From NCBI GenBank assembly GCA_039819065.1, contig JBCBSS010000160.1:1-17632 (forward strand): DNA of 17,632 bases, given 5' to 3'. A program made the position numbers and the translations under genes. This stretch comes from JBCBSS01 sp039819065 (GTDB lineage: Bacteria; Bacteroidota; Bacteroidia; Cytophagales; Cyclobacteriaceae). This document shows, one piece after another, positions 1 to 7,770 of the stretch. The notes below the pieces were generated by a model that searched no databases, was not told the DNA's origin, and saw nothing but the letters and a program-made list of their open reading frames with translations. The first letter of the stretch is position 1. Every line of letters begins with the position of its first letter.

Positions 1-431
1 GGCTTTTCAGCAACAACTATGATCTTATCAAAGAATCTTTCAGCAAATATCAAAATAAATACGCAACAGCCTATTTGGCCAAAAGGGATGATGAGGATGC
101 TATTTATGGCATAGCGAAAAATTTGAGTTATTCCAATTATCAAATCAGAATGCTTGCATACAAACGCTTAATTGAATTGAAATCAAATAAATATTTATCC
201 GTAGCCCAATCTAATTATGATTTTCTTTCGAAGAACAAGTTGACTTCCGATACTGACTGGGGCTTAGTTACAGATTATGAATATGATGCAGAACTAGGTG
301 TAGATGTGCCATCAGGTCAGCACTTAGAATTTGATACACGTACGTATTGGGAGAACAGAGAAAAAACATTTCATCCTAATCCAAATAAGTACTCACCTTT
401 TTATCATTTCATAACATTCAAAGATTCATGA
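1..431 (+). CDS. Unknown protein, 5' end outside window
   Basis: The frame is open from the first complete codon at base 3 to the TGA at 429-431, so the start lies upstream of the window. About 142 residues are visible. A TTG at 75 could be read as a start, but the frame is open before it and encodes plausible protein (LFSNNYDLIKESF), so I treat the gene as truncated. The visible part starts with helical sequence: around AIYGIAKNLSYSNYQIRMLAYKR and the next helix it resembles one or two HEAT-like alpha hairpins. It then becomes acidic and aromatic (TDWGLVTDYEYDAE, YSPFYHFITF). I do not recognise the family. Its stop overlaps the start of the next gene by four bases (ATGA), which indicates translational coupling with the secreted TPR protein downstream. 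No signal peptide can be judged because the N-terminus is missing. Confidence 0.8.
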   Translation, partial: LFSNNYDLIKESFSKYQNKYATAYLAKRDDEDAIYGIAKNLSYSNYQIRMLAYKRLIELKSNKYLSVAQSNYDFLSKNKLTSDTDWGLVTDYEYDAELGVDVPSGQHLEFDTRTYWENREKTFHPNPNKYSPFYHFITFKDS

Positions 432-1426
432 ATTTAACATCTGTCGTATTTAGTCTGGCACTTACTTTATGCTATTTTAACTGCTTATCTCAAAATCCTT
501 ACACAAGGTTTAATATATATCAAGACCTAGCCTTTAAAAAGTATCAAGATAGGGACTTTGAGTCAGCAAGATCTACCCTTCGTAAAATGAATGAATTAAT
601 CATCCCACTCAGGGATGATGAAATAAAAGCAGAAGCTTATCGAGAAATTAATAAGTTGTATGGTGCGATTAACCAACAAGAGGAAAATTGGGATAGCGCT
701 GCATATTATTTCACGCAAGCAATAAAATATGATAAGAAAGATGTAAATAACTATATGCAGAGAGCAGATTCTTACCTAAAACTGTTTGAATATGAAAAAG
801 CCATTGAGGATATCAAAATAATCTTAGAAAGAGAGCCAGCAAATGCTCGATATCACTACCAACTATCATACGCCTACCAAGGATTAGGGCTTCTTGAAAA
901 ATCCATGCAGTATCTCAATTCTTGTGTCGATTTAGGATTTAGTCAGGCTGTTGCTGTTGAGTGGGTGAGAGCCCTTAATTATATAGGTTTGCAACAAAAT
1001 GAAAAAGCACTATCGGTAGTAGAAGATGCACTTATTAAAAACTTAGGCTTTTCTGATAATTTCACTTTTCTTAAAGGAGAGCTTTTATTTCTAAAAGGCA
1101 ACAAAGAGGCATTAAAGATTTTTGAAAAAATGAGTAGCAACGACGAACTAAAGGCTTTTAGGCTACTTGCTTCAGTTTATATTAATGAAGAATGCTGTCC
1201 TGAAGAATTATCAAAACTGATGACACCTGAAGACTACCAAAACTCCTATTGGCTTTTAAAATATTATGCGGCAAATAAAGACATTGATCGGCTCAATGCT
1301 CATTTTTTAAAAATGATAGAAAATGACTTAAAGACTCGTGGTAAAATTTTAACAGATCCATACTTATTAAGCATTGAAAACTCGAAATTCCAAGAACTAA
1401 TTAGTTCAATAAGACCTAAAGATTAA
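428..1426 (+). CDS. Secreted tetratricopeptide-repeat protein
   Basis: A 332-residue protein with an N-terminal hydrophobic segment (residues 4-20) followed by SQN, consistent with export to the periplasm. The rest is alpha-helical with recognisable TPR units. One lies around residues 33-57 (LAFKKYQDRDFESARSTL), and two or three tandem ones around 88-200, with typical spacing of A, Y, G and P residues (DSAAYYFTQAI, YMQRADSYLKLFEYEKAIEDI, YHYQLSYAYQGLGLLEKSMQYL). TPRs bind other proteins; no catalytic motif is visible. The ATG overlaps the stop of the preceding gene and the next gene begins 8 bases after its stop, so the three genes are probably one operon. The partner is unknown. Confidence is high that the gene is real and for the TPR fold, low for its role. 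Confidence 0.88.
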   Translation: MNLTSVVFSLALTLCYFNCLSQNPYTRFNIYQDLAFKKYQDRDFESARSTLRKMNELIIPLRDDEIKAEAYREINKLYGAINQQEENWDSAAYYFTQAIKYDKKDVNNYMQRADSYLKLFEYEKAIEDIKIILEREPANARYHYQLSYAYQGLGLLEKSMQYLNSCVDLGFSQAVAVEWVRALNYIGLQQNEKALSVVEDALIKNLGFSDNFTFLKGELLFLKGNKEALKIFEKMSSNDELKAFRLLASVYINEECCPEELSKLMTPEDYQNSYWLLKYYAANKDIDRLNAHFLKMIENDLKTRGKILTDPYLLSIENSKFQELISSIRPKD

Positions 1427-1433
1427 TTCTAGT

Positions 1434-2114
1434 ATGAAAAAAATGATTTTAGTACTTTCATGTTTAACATATTTTTCATCTTATGCACAAGTCTCTTATG
1501 AAGATTTTGACAATAACAAGTTGAAATTATTGTTCCAAGAGGATTTCCACGATAACTCTGGTTGGACGCCTAAAGGCGAGCATTTCAGATTAAAGGTGAA
1601 AGATGGAATTGCAGAACTCAAAAGCAAAGGATATCCTTATAGAGTCGCGTATTTCAATGAATCAATCCAGCTTCCTGAAAATTGGCAAACAGAAATTTTT
1701 CTTAAAATAGTGAAAGGTTCTAATACGGTTCTTTACATTAACAATTCTAAAATCAAAAACCCTAAAGAAAGAAATCTGATCAGGATTCAAAAAAATGGAC
1801 TTCTTAGTCTTTTGGGTAGTAATTATGACGAAAAATGGGCGAAACTCTCTGGAAATTTAACTCAATCTGGCATGAGTATTTTTACAGATATGGATCCTGA
1901 AAAAGGAATTTCAGTGTTCAAAGATGTAGACTTCAATAAGATTACCATCAGAAGATATCAGGAAACAACTTACGTCTTTATCAATGAAGTATTTGTTGGA
2001 TATACTGAAAACTTTGAAATGCCGAAAGCAGGATTCATCGGCATTGAATCAGGTGGTAACAGTGGAATAACTGAATTTGATTGGATTAAAATTTGGGAAT
2101 TGGAAAATCTGTAA
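1434..2114 (+). CDS. Secreted beta-jelly-roll (LamG/DUF1080-like) protein
   Basis: A 226-residue protein with a clear signal peptide (MKKMILVLSCLTYFSSYAQ, probable cleavage after SYA). The mature part opens with LLFQEDFHDNSGW, the 'DdF.dN...W' opening common in Bacteroidota secreted concanavalin A/laminin-G-like jelly-roll domains. It closes with a strand pattern (GFIGIESGGNSGITEFDWIKIWEL) typical of that fold and of DUF1080-like domains. One such domain fills the whole protein. I see no conserved catalytic residues, so a glycan- or protein-binding role is as likely as hydrolysis. It lies 7 bases after the TPR gene stop and is probably the last gene of that operon, since a gap of more than 80 bases and a decayed gene follow. 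The fold call is by pattern, not alignment. Confidence 0.8.
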   Translation: MKKMILVLSCLTYFSSYAQVSYEDFDNNKLKLLFQEDFHDNSGWTPKGEHFRLKVKDGIAELKSKGYPYRVAYFNESIQLPENWQTEIFLKIVKGSNTVLYINNSKIKNPKERNLIRIQKNGLLSLLGSNYDEKWAKLSGNLTQSGMSIFTDMDPEKGISVFKDVDFNKITIRRYQETTYVFINEVFVGYTENFEMPKAGFIGIESGGNSGITEFDWIKIWELENL

Positions 2115-2196
2115 GAAGTTTCATAACCTGTAAATTAAGGAAATCACTCAATTCCTAACTGAGTAAAAGGCAAAGTGCATAATACGTTTTACATAA

Positions 2197-2690
2197 TTGA
2201 ATAAGCTATTCAATAAAATTTTCGGAACAAAAGGCTAAGAAATTGGTGTGGGAGCTATTCTTTATCCAGGTAGGATATTAATGGAAACACAAGATAAAGT
2301 CAGGTCAGGTTTTTGGGTAACTACTTACCAAATAACATTTTCTGAAATAGGAATAGACAGTAACGAATTTGGCAAACTACTTATCAAGCATTTGAATTTA
2401 TCTAAAACTAGTTTAAGTGACCCAAAACAGAGCGATTACAAAACTTAACAGGAGAAATATTAAAAGCAACTGGTCTGAAAACAATCAAAGAACAAATGAA
2501 AGATGCCAAATATGTAGGCATAGCAAAAAAGGAAGATCAAATCACATTCGAACCTATCATCAACGGTGGAGCGACTGGAGCTGGTAGGGGATATAGTTAT
2601 TTCGAAAATAAAAATGTAACAATTGATTCAAATTCAACGGCGGAAGAAATAGGACTAACACTTCAGGCATGTTGGGGAAAATGCCAGTAA
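2197..2690 (+). pseudogene. Decayed CdiI-like (DUF1436) immunity gene
   Basis: Joining two frames reconstructs one protein of about 164 residues. It begins at TTG 2197 as (M)NKLFNKIFGTKG, meets an in-frame TAA at 2236-2238 where neighbouring residues suggest a former AAA lysine, and continues EIGVGAILYPGR to SLSDPK. A -1 shift in the A-run at 2424-2427 then gives TERLQNLTGEILKATGLKT and so on, to the TAA at 2688-2690. The C-terminal part (KYVGIAKKEDQITFEP, then VTIDSNSTAEEIGLTLQACWGKC) matches the pattern I know for CdiI/DUF1436 contact-dependent-inhibition immunity proteins, which end in 'vvIp.saeElG.AL..Al..C' and are of similar length. CdiI proteins neutralise the toxic tip of CdiA delivered by neighbouring cells. 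No CdiA-like gene is in the window. A non-ATG start, a nonsense codon and a frameshift together argue for decay. Family assignment is moderate; pseudogene status is good unless these are sequencing errors. Confidence 0.65.
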
Positions 2691-3013
2691 AAAACCGTGT
2701 ATAACATGTGCCATGAATGGGTTTTATCAGCTAAGATATTTCGTAGGGATTGAGAAGTTAGCCGTAAGAAATGAACTTAAGAAAAGGCTATTTGTAAGAC
2801 GAGAGATGAGTGCTTTCTAATCATAACTAGGAGTTACAGGCAATGGACGCATCTAAAGAACTAGTCATATAAACTATGTAGATAAAAATTAAGAGAATAG
2901 AAGTTGTTCTAGTGCCTCTCCGAGTAAGAATGGTCAGTGGCAAAACACTTCAAAAAAATATGAGTTGGAAAAGTTAAAAATGAACAGGAAAGATGTAGGT
3001 AATTACTACTTGT
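2691..3013. other. Non-coding stretch between immunity pseudogene and AraC gene
   Basis: These 323 bases contain no open frame that looks like protein on either strand and no obvious strong hairpin. Directly after the pseudogene stop is AACCGTGTATAAC (2693-2705). This resembles the short '(A)ACGTGTATAA' boundary often seen after accessory genes in Bacteroidota. Further on is AGTTAGCCGTAAG (2747-2759). The tract may be degenerate cassette-boundary DNA or the upstream control region of the AraC gene, but I cannot assign a promoter. Confidence 0.4.
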
Positions 3014-4141
3014 ATGGTACCCCATGACTTCTTAAAGATTCTATTGCTAGTAGGGGTTATTCAGGGCTTCATCACAACCATTCTATTATTCTCTTTTAAA
3101 CCCAGAATCTATGCGAATAGCATCTTAGCATGCATCATCTTATTGATCTCTTTGGCTTGTCTTAACTTCTATTTCATTGAGACCATAACGGATTATAGCC
3201 CCCCTTTAAAAGTTTTATCAGCCATAATTCCTCTAATCATAATTATGCCGCTGGGGCCACTTTGCTATTTCTATGTTAAGGCGATACGCTATCCAGAATT
3301 TAGGTTAAGCAAAACCAACAGACCGCATTTTTACAGCATAATCATCGACCTCTTTCCCTATTTAGTGGCGACGACCATTCTCATTGGAAGTTATCTGGGC
3401 TTTATTAGCGTAAAAAGTAGTCTTCAATGGGAAACTTATATTGACTACTATTTTATGTATTCCGATATACCTCGTTGGATATCATTGAGTGTTTATTTAT
3501 GGCTTAGTTATCGACTAATTATCAACTTCGAAATTCCAAAAAAGGAATTATTAACCATAGGTTGGACGAAGCGATTCATATCAGGAATGTCAATTTTCGC
3601 GGCGCTTTGGTTATTCCACTTGATTCCTTATGTAATCCCTTCATTATCTGAAGAATTATTAACTCATGTGGGCTGGTATCCTGTTTACATGCCTTTAGTG
3701 GTATTGATCTATTGGATTGGTATCAATGGTTTAATAATAAGCTTAAAAGCGCACCCTAAAACCCATAAAAAATTAGATGATAGAACCGCCAAACAAGTAC
3801 AAACTGCTTTAGAGGGTGCCATGCTAAAGGATAAACTGTATTTGAATCCACAGCTTAAGCTTAATGATGTGGTAGAACATATTGAAGTGCCTCAAAAGAC
3901 AGTTTCAGCCGTTTTAAATCAACACTTGAACATGTCTTTCAATGAGTTCATCAATTACTATAGAATTGAAGAAGTAAAATCAAGGTTATTAAGCCAGGAT
4001 TCGGAAAAATTAACTATTACGGGTATTGCCTATGAGTGCGGTTTTAATTCTCAAGCAACATTTCAAAGAGTCTTTAAAAATGTAACTAGCATCACTCCTA
4101 AAGAATTTCAACAAAAACTGGCTACGACAGGTGAAATTTGA
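3014..4141 (+). CDS. 7-TM membrane-anchored AraC-family regulator
   Basis: A 375-residue protein with two parts. Residues 1-245 hold about seven hydrophobic helices (roughly 6-27, 34-56, 64-90, 108-131, 154-171, 187-209 and 223-244). Residues 280-370 form an AraC-type double helix-turn-helix DNA-binding domain: LKLNDVVEHIEVPQKTVSAVL is the first HTH, and LTITGIAYECGFNSQATFQRVFK the second, with the conserved 'IA.ecGF.s...F.r.FK...g.tP.ef' pattern. This architecture is widespread in Bacteroidota, and the membrane part is assumed to sense a ligand or envelope state directly. The ATG at 3014 is the first start after an in-frame TAG at 2996. The serine hydrolase gene follows 66 bases downstream on the same strand, the most likely target or co-transcribed partner. 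The ligand is unknown. Confidence 0.9.
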   Translation: MVPHDFLKILLLVGVIQGFITTILLFSFKPRIYANSILACIILLISLACLNFYFIETITDYSPPLKVLSAIIPLIIIMPLGPLCYFYVKAIRYPEFRLSKTNRPHFYSIIIDLFPYLVATTILIGSYLGFISVKSSLQWETYIDYYFMYSDIPRWISLSVYLWLSYRLIINFEIPKKELLTIGWTKRFISGMSIFAALWLFHLIPYVIPSLSEELLTHVGWYPVYMPLVVLIYWIGINGLIISLKAHPKTHKKLDDRTAKQVQTALEGAMLKDKLYLNPQLKLNDVVEHIEVPQKTVSAVLNQHLNMSFNEFINYYRIEEVKSRLLSQDSEKLTITGIAYECGFNSQATFQRVFKNVTSITPKEFQQKLATTGEI

Positions 4142-4207
4142 CTCTCAAAACTAGATTTGAATAGATTCGAAGGCACATTGATAGCTTTTTTGCAAGAAAC
4201 TAAAATT

Positions 4208-5665
4208 ATGAAAGCATCAATTTTTGTGGTCTTATTAATGGTATGTTCAGTTTGTCGGTCTCAAACACTAGAGACCAAGATTGCCAACGTAGAAGACGGA
4301 TTGACTTTTCCAATGACCGTTCCCTATGGAAAAGAAATCATTAAGAAGAGTATTGAACAACGATTAAAAGAGCATAAAATACCCGGAGCCAGTGTAGCGA
4401 TAGTAAACAATGGAAAAATTGAATGGTCGAAGGCCTATGGTGTTACAGAAGAAGGGAGCTCTAATCCAGTAACAACAGAAACGCTATTCCAATGTGCTTC
4501 AATTGGTAAGGTAATTACAGCACTCGCCGTTTTGAAGTTGGTAGAAGAAGGTAAAATTGACCTGGACGAGGATGTCAATAATAAACTTCAACGCTGGAAG
4601 ATTAAAGAGAATGAAAGCACAGCAACTCAAAAAGTAACACTCAGACATTTATTATCACATTCAGCAGGACTCACAGATGATTACGGCTTTTTAGGCTATG
4701 ATCCAAAAGATGAAATTCCGACTTTGCTCCAGATCCTGAATAATGATCCTTCAGCCAATACCAAAAAAACTTTGGATATAAAGACATTACCCGGCAAGGT
4801 TGAAAGGTATTCGGGAGGTGGTTATCTGATCATTCAATTGTTGATTGAAGATATTAGCCAATCTTCATATGCTGATTACGTGCAGCAACATGTCTTTGAC
4901 CCTCTTCAAATGACTAATTCCACTTACGATTATCAGCCTGATAAGCATCTTGAAGCATCAATTGCAGCAGGCCATCGTTCTAATGGGAAAGTATTAACCA
5001 ACAAGAAATATAATATTTACCCTGAGAAAGGTGCTGCAGGTCCGTGGACAACAGCAGAAGACTTGGCGAAATTGATTATTGGCATTCAAAACGCATTGAA
5101 TGACGAAGCGAATCCTATACTGAGCCAAGCATTGACAGAGGAGCTTTTGACCGCTCAGATAAACAATAAAGGTCTGGGAATTAACCTGAAAGGCATCGAA
5201 AAACCAGAAGCTTTTTGGCATGCAGGCCAAAATCTAGGTTATACGGCTTTGTTCTATGGATTAACTGAACGAGGAAATGGTGCGGTCATTTTATTGAATA
5301 CCGATGGAGGTGAACGGGTGATGCAGGAATTTATAACCAGTGTAGCGCATGAATACAATTGGCCGGTCATGAAGACCTATCAATCTCTTGAAATCTCTAA
5401 GGAGCTTCAGACTCAATTAACCGGCAAGTACATCAATGCTGATCAATCGACAATATTATCAATTGAGCAAAAAAAGGAGTCACTCGTTGTTAAACCCTCT
5501 GGCTCGAAAAAAGGATATCGGCTGTACAAGATTGGTGACAATCGCTATACCTTCAAAGACGCTCAGGATTATTACAGACTTTCTTTCAACCTAGAGAAGG
5601 ATAATGCTACGCTGGTATATGCTAAAAGTATAGGTAAAATGATCGAATTGAAAAAAATAGAATAA
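4208..5665 (+). CDS. Exported serine hydrolase, class C beta-lactamase fold
   Basis: A 485-residue protein from the ATG at 4208. A longer frame from TTG 4157 exists, but the signal peptide (MKASIFVVLLMVCSVCRSQ) begins at 4208, so I chose that start. The catalytic domain (about residues 40-375) has the penicillin-binding/class C beta-lactamase motifs: S98-I-G-K101 (nucleophile Ser and general-base Lys), Y201-S-G203 in the YxN position, and H338-A-G340 in the KTG position. It also has the family's LRHLLSHSAGL segment (145-155) and a GAAGPWTT loop (275-282). Residues about 390-485 form a separate small beta-rich C-terminal domain, as in many serine hydrolases of this family. Likely activities are peptidase, esterase or D-aminopeptidase in the periplasm; true beta-lactamase activity cannot be assumed. 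It lies between a 7-TM AraC gene and a LytTR gene. Confidence 0.9.
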   Translation: MKASIFVVLLMVCSVCRSQTLETKIANVEDGLTFPMTVPYGKEIIKKSIEQRLKEHKIPGASVAIVNNGKIEWSKAYGVTEEGSSNPVTTETLFQCASIGKVITALAVLKLVEEGKIDLDEDVNNKLQRWKIKENESTATQKVTLRHLLSHSAGLTDDYGFLGYDPKDEIPTLLQILNNDPSANTKKTLDIKTLPGKVERYSGGGYLIIQLLIEDISQSSYADYVQQHVFDPLQMTNSTYDYQPDKHLEASIAAGHRSNGKVLTNKKYNIYPEKGAAGPWTTAEDLAKLIIGIQNALNDEANPILSQALTEELLTAQINNKGLGINLKGIEKPEAFWHAGQNLGYTALFYGLTERGNGAVILLNTDGGERVMQEFITSVAHEYNWPVMKTYQSLEISKELQTQLTGKYINADQSTILSIEQKKESLVVKPSGSKKGYRLYKIGDNRYTFKDAQDYYRLSFNLEKDNATLVYAKSIGKMIELKKIE

Positions 5666-5692
5666 CTATGTACAATGGAATATTAAAATGAA

Positions 5693-5718
5693 CCTGTCAG
5701 TCGGTCCTGACTGTCAGG
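5693..5718 (+). repeat. Hairpin between serine hydrolase and LytTR genes
   Basis: CCTGTCAGTC (5693-5702) pairs with GACTGTCAGG (5709-5718) across a six-base loop, a ten-pair stem with one T-T mismatch. It starts 28 bases after the serine hydrolase stop and ends 42 bases before the LytTR start. No T-tract follows, so it is not a classical intrinsic terminator. It could attenuate read-through, stabilise the 3' end of the upstream mRNA, or be a regulator-binding palindrome. Confidence 0.5.
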
Positions 5719-5759
5719 CATTCTACGTATAAGGTAGCCGTCGTATATAAATTTACTAG

Positions 5760-6578
5760 ATGATGGAACAGGTCGTACATCAATCAATTTCAGACTATGT
5801 TTTCAAACCGAGAAAGGTCAAACTTTGGATTGGCGCTTTTGTGCTGATTATTGGCCTTTTCGTCTTGCAGGATTATTTGTACAGCCAAATCAGGGAGACG
5901 GGGTTTTATATTTCTGAGTCTTTACTTTACAACAGTATTTGGCTCTTTACAGTGCCTTTGACATTTTTAGTGTTTAGACTATTATCTTATTTTCAACTCA
6001 ATGGTAGGGTTCAATTGACTCTTTTTCTTTTATTAATAAGCGGTTTATTCGTTCTACTACACATTACCTTATTCACTTCTTTTTTTGTCTCGGTTAGCTA
6101 CTTGGTTTATTCGCCTTCACATCGATTCATACGCATTTTCACTTCTGCTTTATCAAATGAGTTTGGCATTTTGGCGATTTACTACTTTTCAGTGCCTTTT
6201 CTATCCAAGCTATTTGTGAAACCTGCCCAAGAGGTTTCAGATAGCGATAGCTACCACAAAAGTATTAAGCTTAAAAAAGGACTTAAAACCATTTCGATAG
6301 ACATACAAGCCATAGCAATGATGACTACCGATAAGCCCTACACGATGTTCATTACAGATAAGGAGAGTTTCTTTGATCACCGTACATTGAAAGAATTGCA
6401 AACTATTCTAGACCCAACACAATTCATCCGGGTCAACCGTTCTACCTTAATCAACAAATACTATATCCGGGAAGTCATATCAAGAAAGAACGGTGACTAT
6501 GATGCGGTGCTTCGCAACGACAAAACTGTTCGGTTAAGCAGGCACTACCGATCAAACTGGCAGAACCTACTCCACTAA
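5760..6578 (+). CDS. Membrane-bound LytTR-family transcriptional regulator
   Basis: A 272-residue protein. Residues 1-155 contain about four hydrophobic helices (roughly 22-42, 55-75, 84-112 and 130-152). Residues 168-270 form a LytTR DNA-binding domain: LKTISIDIQAIAMMTTDKPYTMF, then FFDHRTLKELQTIL, then FIRVNRSTLINKYYIREV and VRLSRHYRSN, matching the usual beta strands and the 'F.r.hrs.liN' segment. There is no receiver domain and no histidine kinase beside it, so it probably senses a signal in the membrane and binds promoters directly, as other 4-TM LytTR proteins of Bacteroidota are thought to do. Two adjacent ATG codons (5760 and 5763) could serve as start. It follows the serine hydrolase by 94 bases containing a hairpin, so co-transcription is possible but unproven. 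Confidence 0.88.
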   Translation: MMEQVVHQSISDYVFKPRKVKLWIGAFVLIIGLFVLQDYLYSQIRETGFYISESLLYNSIWLFTVPLTFLVFRLLSYFQLNGRVQLTLFLLLISGLFVLLHITLFTSFFVSVSYLVYSPSHRFIRIFTSALSNEFGILAIYYFSVPFLSKLFVKPAQEVSDSDSYHKSIKLKKGLKTISIDIQAIAMMTTDKPYTMFITDKESFFDHRTLKELQTILDPTQFIRVNRSTLINKYYIREVISRKNGDYDAVLRNDKTVRLSRHYRSNWQNLLH

Positions 6579-6681
6579 GGGCTGATTTCACTCCACTGAG
6601 TATTTTCCGGGTTGTAAGGCTTTAGCTCTTTAACATTTTATCATAGTTTCAGCTCAATAATCATTCAAAGAGATATTAGCT

Positions 6682-7296
6682 ATGTATGCAATGAAATGTA
6701 TTAGACTAAGTTTAATGCTCGTGTTTATCGGGTGGTTTTTCTTAAATAGTAACGCGCAAGGACAGGTAGACCCGCGATGGTTGAATAGCTGGAATGAAGC
6801 CAATGAAATGATACCATCAAAAATATCATCAGTGAGCAGAATTGCCCCGGAAGATGAGCCGGGCAAACCGTTGATAATACAAGGAAAAATCTTCAATCCA
6901 GATGGTACACCAGCTAAAAATGTACTAGTACATGCTTACCATAGAGACGCACGAGGCTATGACTTCGGGAAAAATGATAGGGAGTTAAGTACCTGGAGGT
7001 TGCAAGGTTGGGCAAAAACTGATGAGAACGGCAGTTTTGAGTTTAAGACCATTAGACCAGCCGCCGATCATATTAGTCGTGAAGGACCACACATTCACTT
7101 CACCACGTTATCAGCGCATTATGGTCGGCAATGGGCACCAAAGGTGTTTTTTGATGATGATCCTCTCTTAACAGCATCCCAACGAATGCGATCCCAAGAA
7201 GCTGGAGAATATGGATGGATTGCTGAAGTGGAAGTAAAAGATGGGGTTCAATACATTACCGTAAACATTAAGCTTAAGGAGAGCGGCGACTTCTAA
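6682..7296 (+). CDS. Secreted intradiol-dioxygenase-fold protein, variant iron site
   Basis: A 204-residue protein with a signal peptide (hydrophobic residues 7-22, then NSNAQ, cleavage near residue 25). The rest matches the core of intradiol ring-cleavage dioxygenases such as protocatechuate 3,4-dioxygenase: a beta sandwich with IQGKIFNPDGTPAKNVLVHAYH, then KTDENGSFEFKTIRP, then GPHIHF. The expected non-haem Fe(III) ligands are two Tyr and two His. I see Y93 (in RGYDFGKND) and H137/H139. At the position of the second, axial Tyr (family 'TI.PG.Y', here TIRPAAD) there is D129 followed by H130. The usual Arg three residues before the first His is also displaced by one (R133). It could still bind metal through Asp or His, or be a non-catalytic member. 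Such exported members are common in Bacteroidota. It stands alone, with no aromatic catabolism genes nearby. Confidence 0.75.
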   Translation: MYAMKCIRLSLMLVFIGWFFLNSNAQGQVDPRWLNSWNEANEMIPSKISSVSRIAPEDEPGKPLIIQGKIFNPDGTPAKNVLVHAYHRDARGYDFGKNDRELSTWRLQGWAKTDENGSFEFKTIRPAADHISREGPHIHFTTLSAHYGRQWAPKVFFDDDPLLTASQRMRSQEAGEYGWIAEVEVKDGVQYITVNIKLKESGDF

Positions 7297-7442
7297 AATT
7301 TTCCTAAGGTCAGAAGAAAAGCTGGTAAATAATGATTGTAAACTCAATAGAGACCGCCTCAAAAGCCAGTGATTCCGACCTGTCCATTGGTGGAGAGACA
7401 ATGTATGATGGAGGTGAAAGAAACAATATCCATCGTGCTCTG

Positions 7443-7488
7443 GAACTGCGCGATCGCCGCGCTCATTCTTCACTCGCGATGACAGTTC
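7443..7488. repeat. REP-like GC-rich inverted repeat
   Basis: GAACTG (7443-7448) and CAGTTC (7483-7488) form perfect outer arms, and ATCGC (7453-7457) pairs with GCGAT (7476-7480) inside. The element is GC-rich in an AT-rich region. Read on the minus strand it begins ACTGTCATCGCGAGTGAAG, which resembles the dispersed 'GTCATTGCGAGcgaAG...GCAATC' intergenic repeats known from many bacteria. Only one copy is in the window, so membership in a dispersed family is inferred from resemblance. Confidence 0.5.
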
Positions 7489-7576
7489 TGAACAATAATC
7501 CACCCTGGCGTGAGAGTTACTTTCTTGACTGATTTGAATATTGAATTTTCCACTCTAAAGAAGCAGAATGAAAAGT

Positions 7577-7615
7577 AAGACCACCAGGTGGAAACACCTG
7601 GCTGCACGCTGTCTT
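7577..7615. repeat. Hairpin with GAAA tetraloop and outer arms
   Basis: CCAGGTG (7584-7590) and CACCTGG (7595-7601) form a perfect seven-pair stem closed by a GAAA tetraloop. Outer arms AAGAC (7577-7581) and GTCTT (7611-7615) also pair, giving a two-stage structure. GAAA is a GNRA loop, which is stable in RNA, so this may act in a transcript. There is no T-tract. It lies 161 bases after the REP-like element stem start minus its length, that is, in the same gene-free gap and well upstream of the glycosyltransferase start. Confidence 0.5.
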
Positions 7616-7770
7616 CTGATGTTATTGTGATAGGATAGTAATGGTCAACCTGATTGGCTCTCATCTTCTAGCTTAGAACCATTAAAAACTGACTGAATTG
7701 GGTTCAACATGTATAGCAAACAAACACAATTGTGTTTATTTGAGCATTACTTGTAAGCTTGGTTCAGCCA

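Larger units (their letters stand above)
7297..7770. other. Long intergenic gap with two structured elements
   Basis: This gap of about 475 bases has no convincing gene. The open frame at 7332-7532 has repeat-derived, low-complexity sequence and no family features, and the overlapping reverse frames are no better. It holds a REP-like GC-rich element at 7443-7488 and a strong hairpin at 7577-7615, both listed separately. The rest probably contains the promoter of the glycosyltransferase gene, which I cannot place. Confidence 0.5.

Noticed and set aside
4208..5665. Calling the serine hydrolase an antibiotic-resistance beta-lactamase
   Set aside because: The fold motifs are shared with many peptidases and esterases, the YxN position is YSG, and an extra C-terminal domain is present; resistance cannot be inferred.
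7332..7532. A 66-codon frame in the 7297-7770 gap
   Set aside because: It runs through the REP-like element, has no family features or ribosome-binding context, and two opposite-strand frames overlap it equally well.
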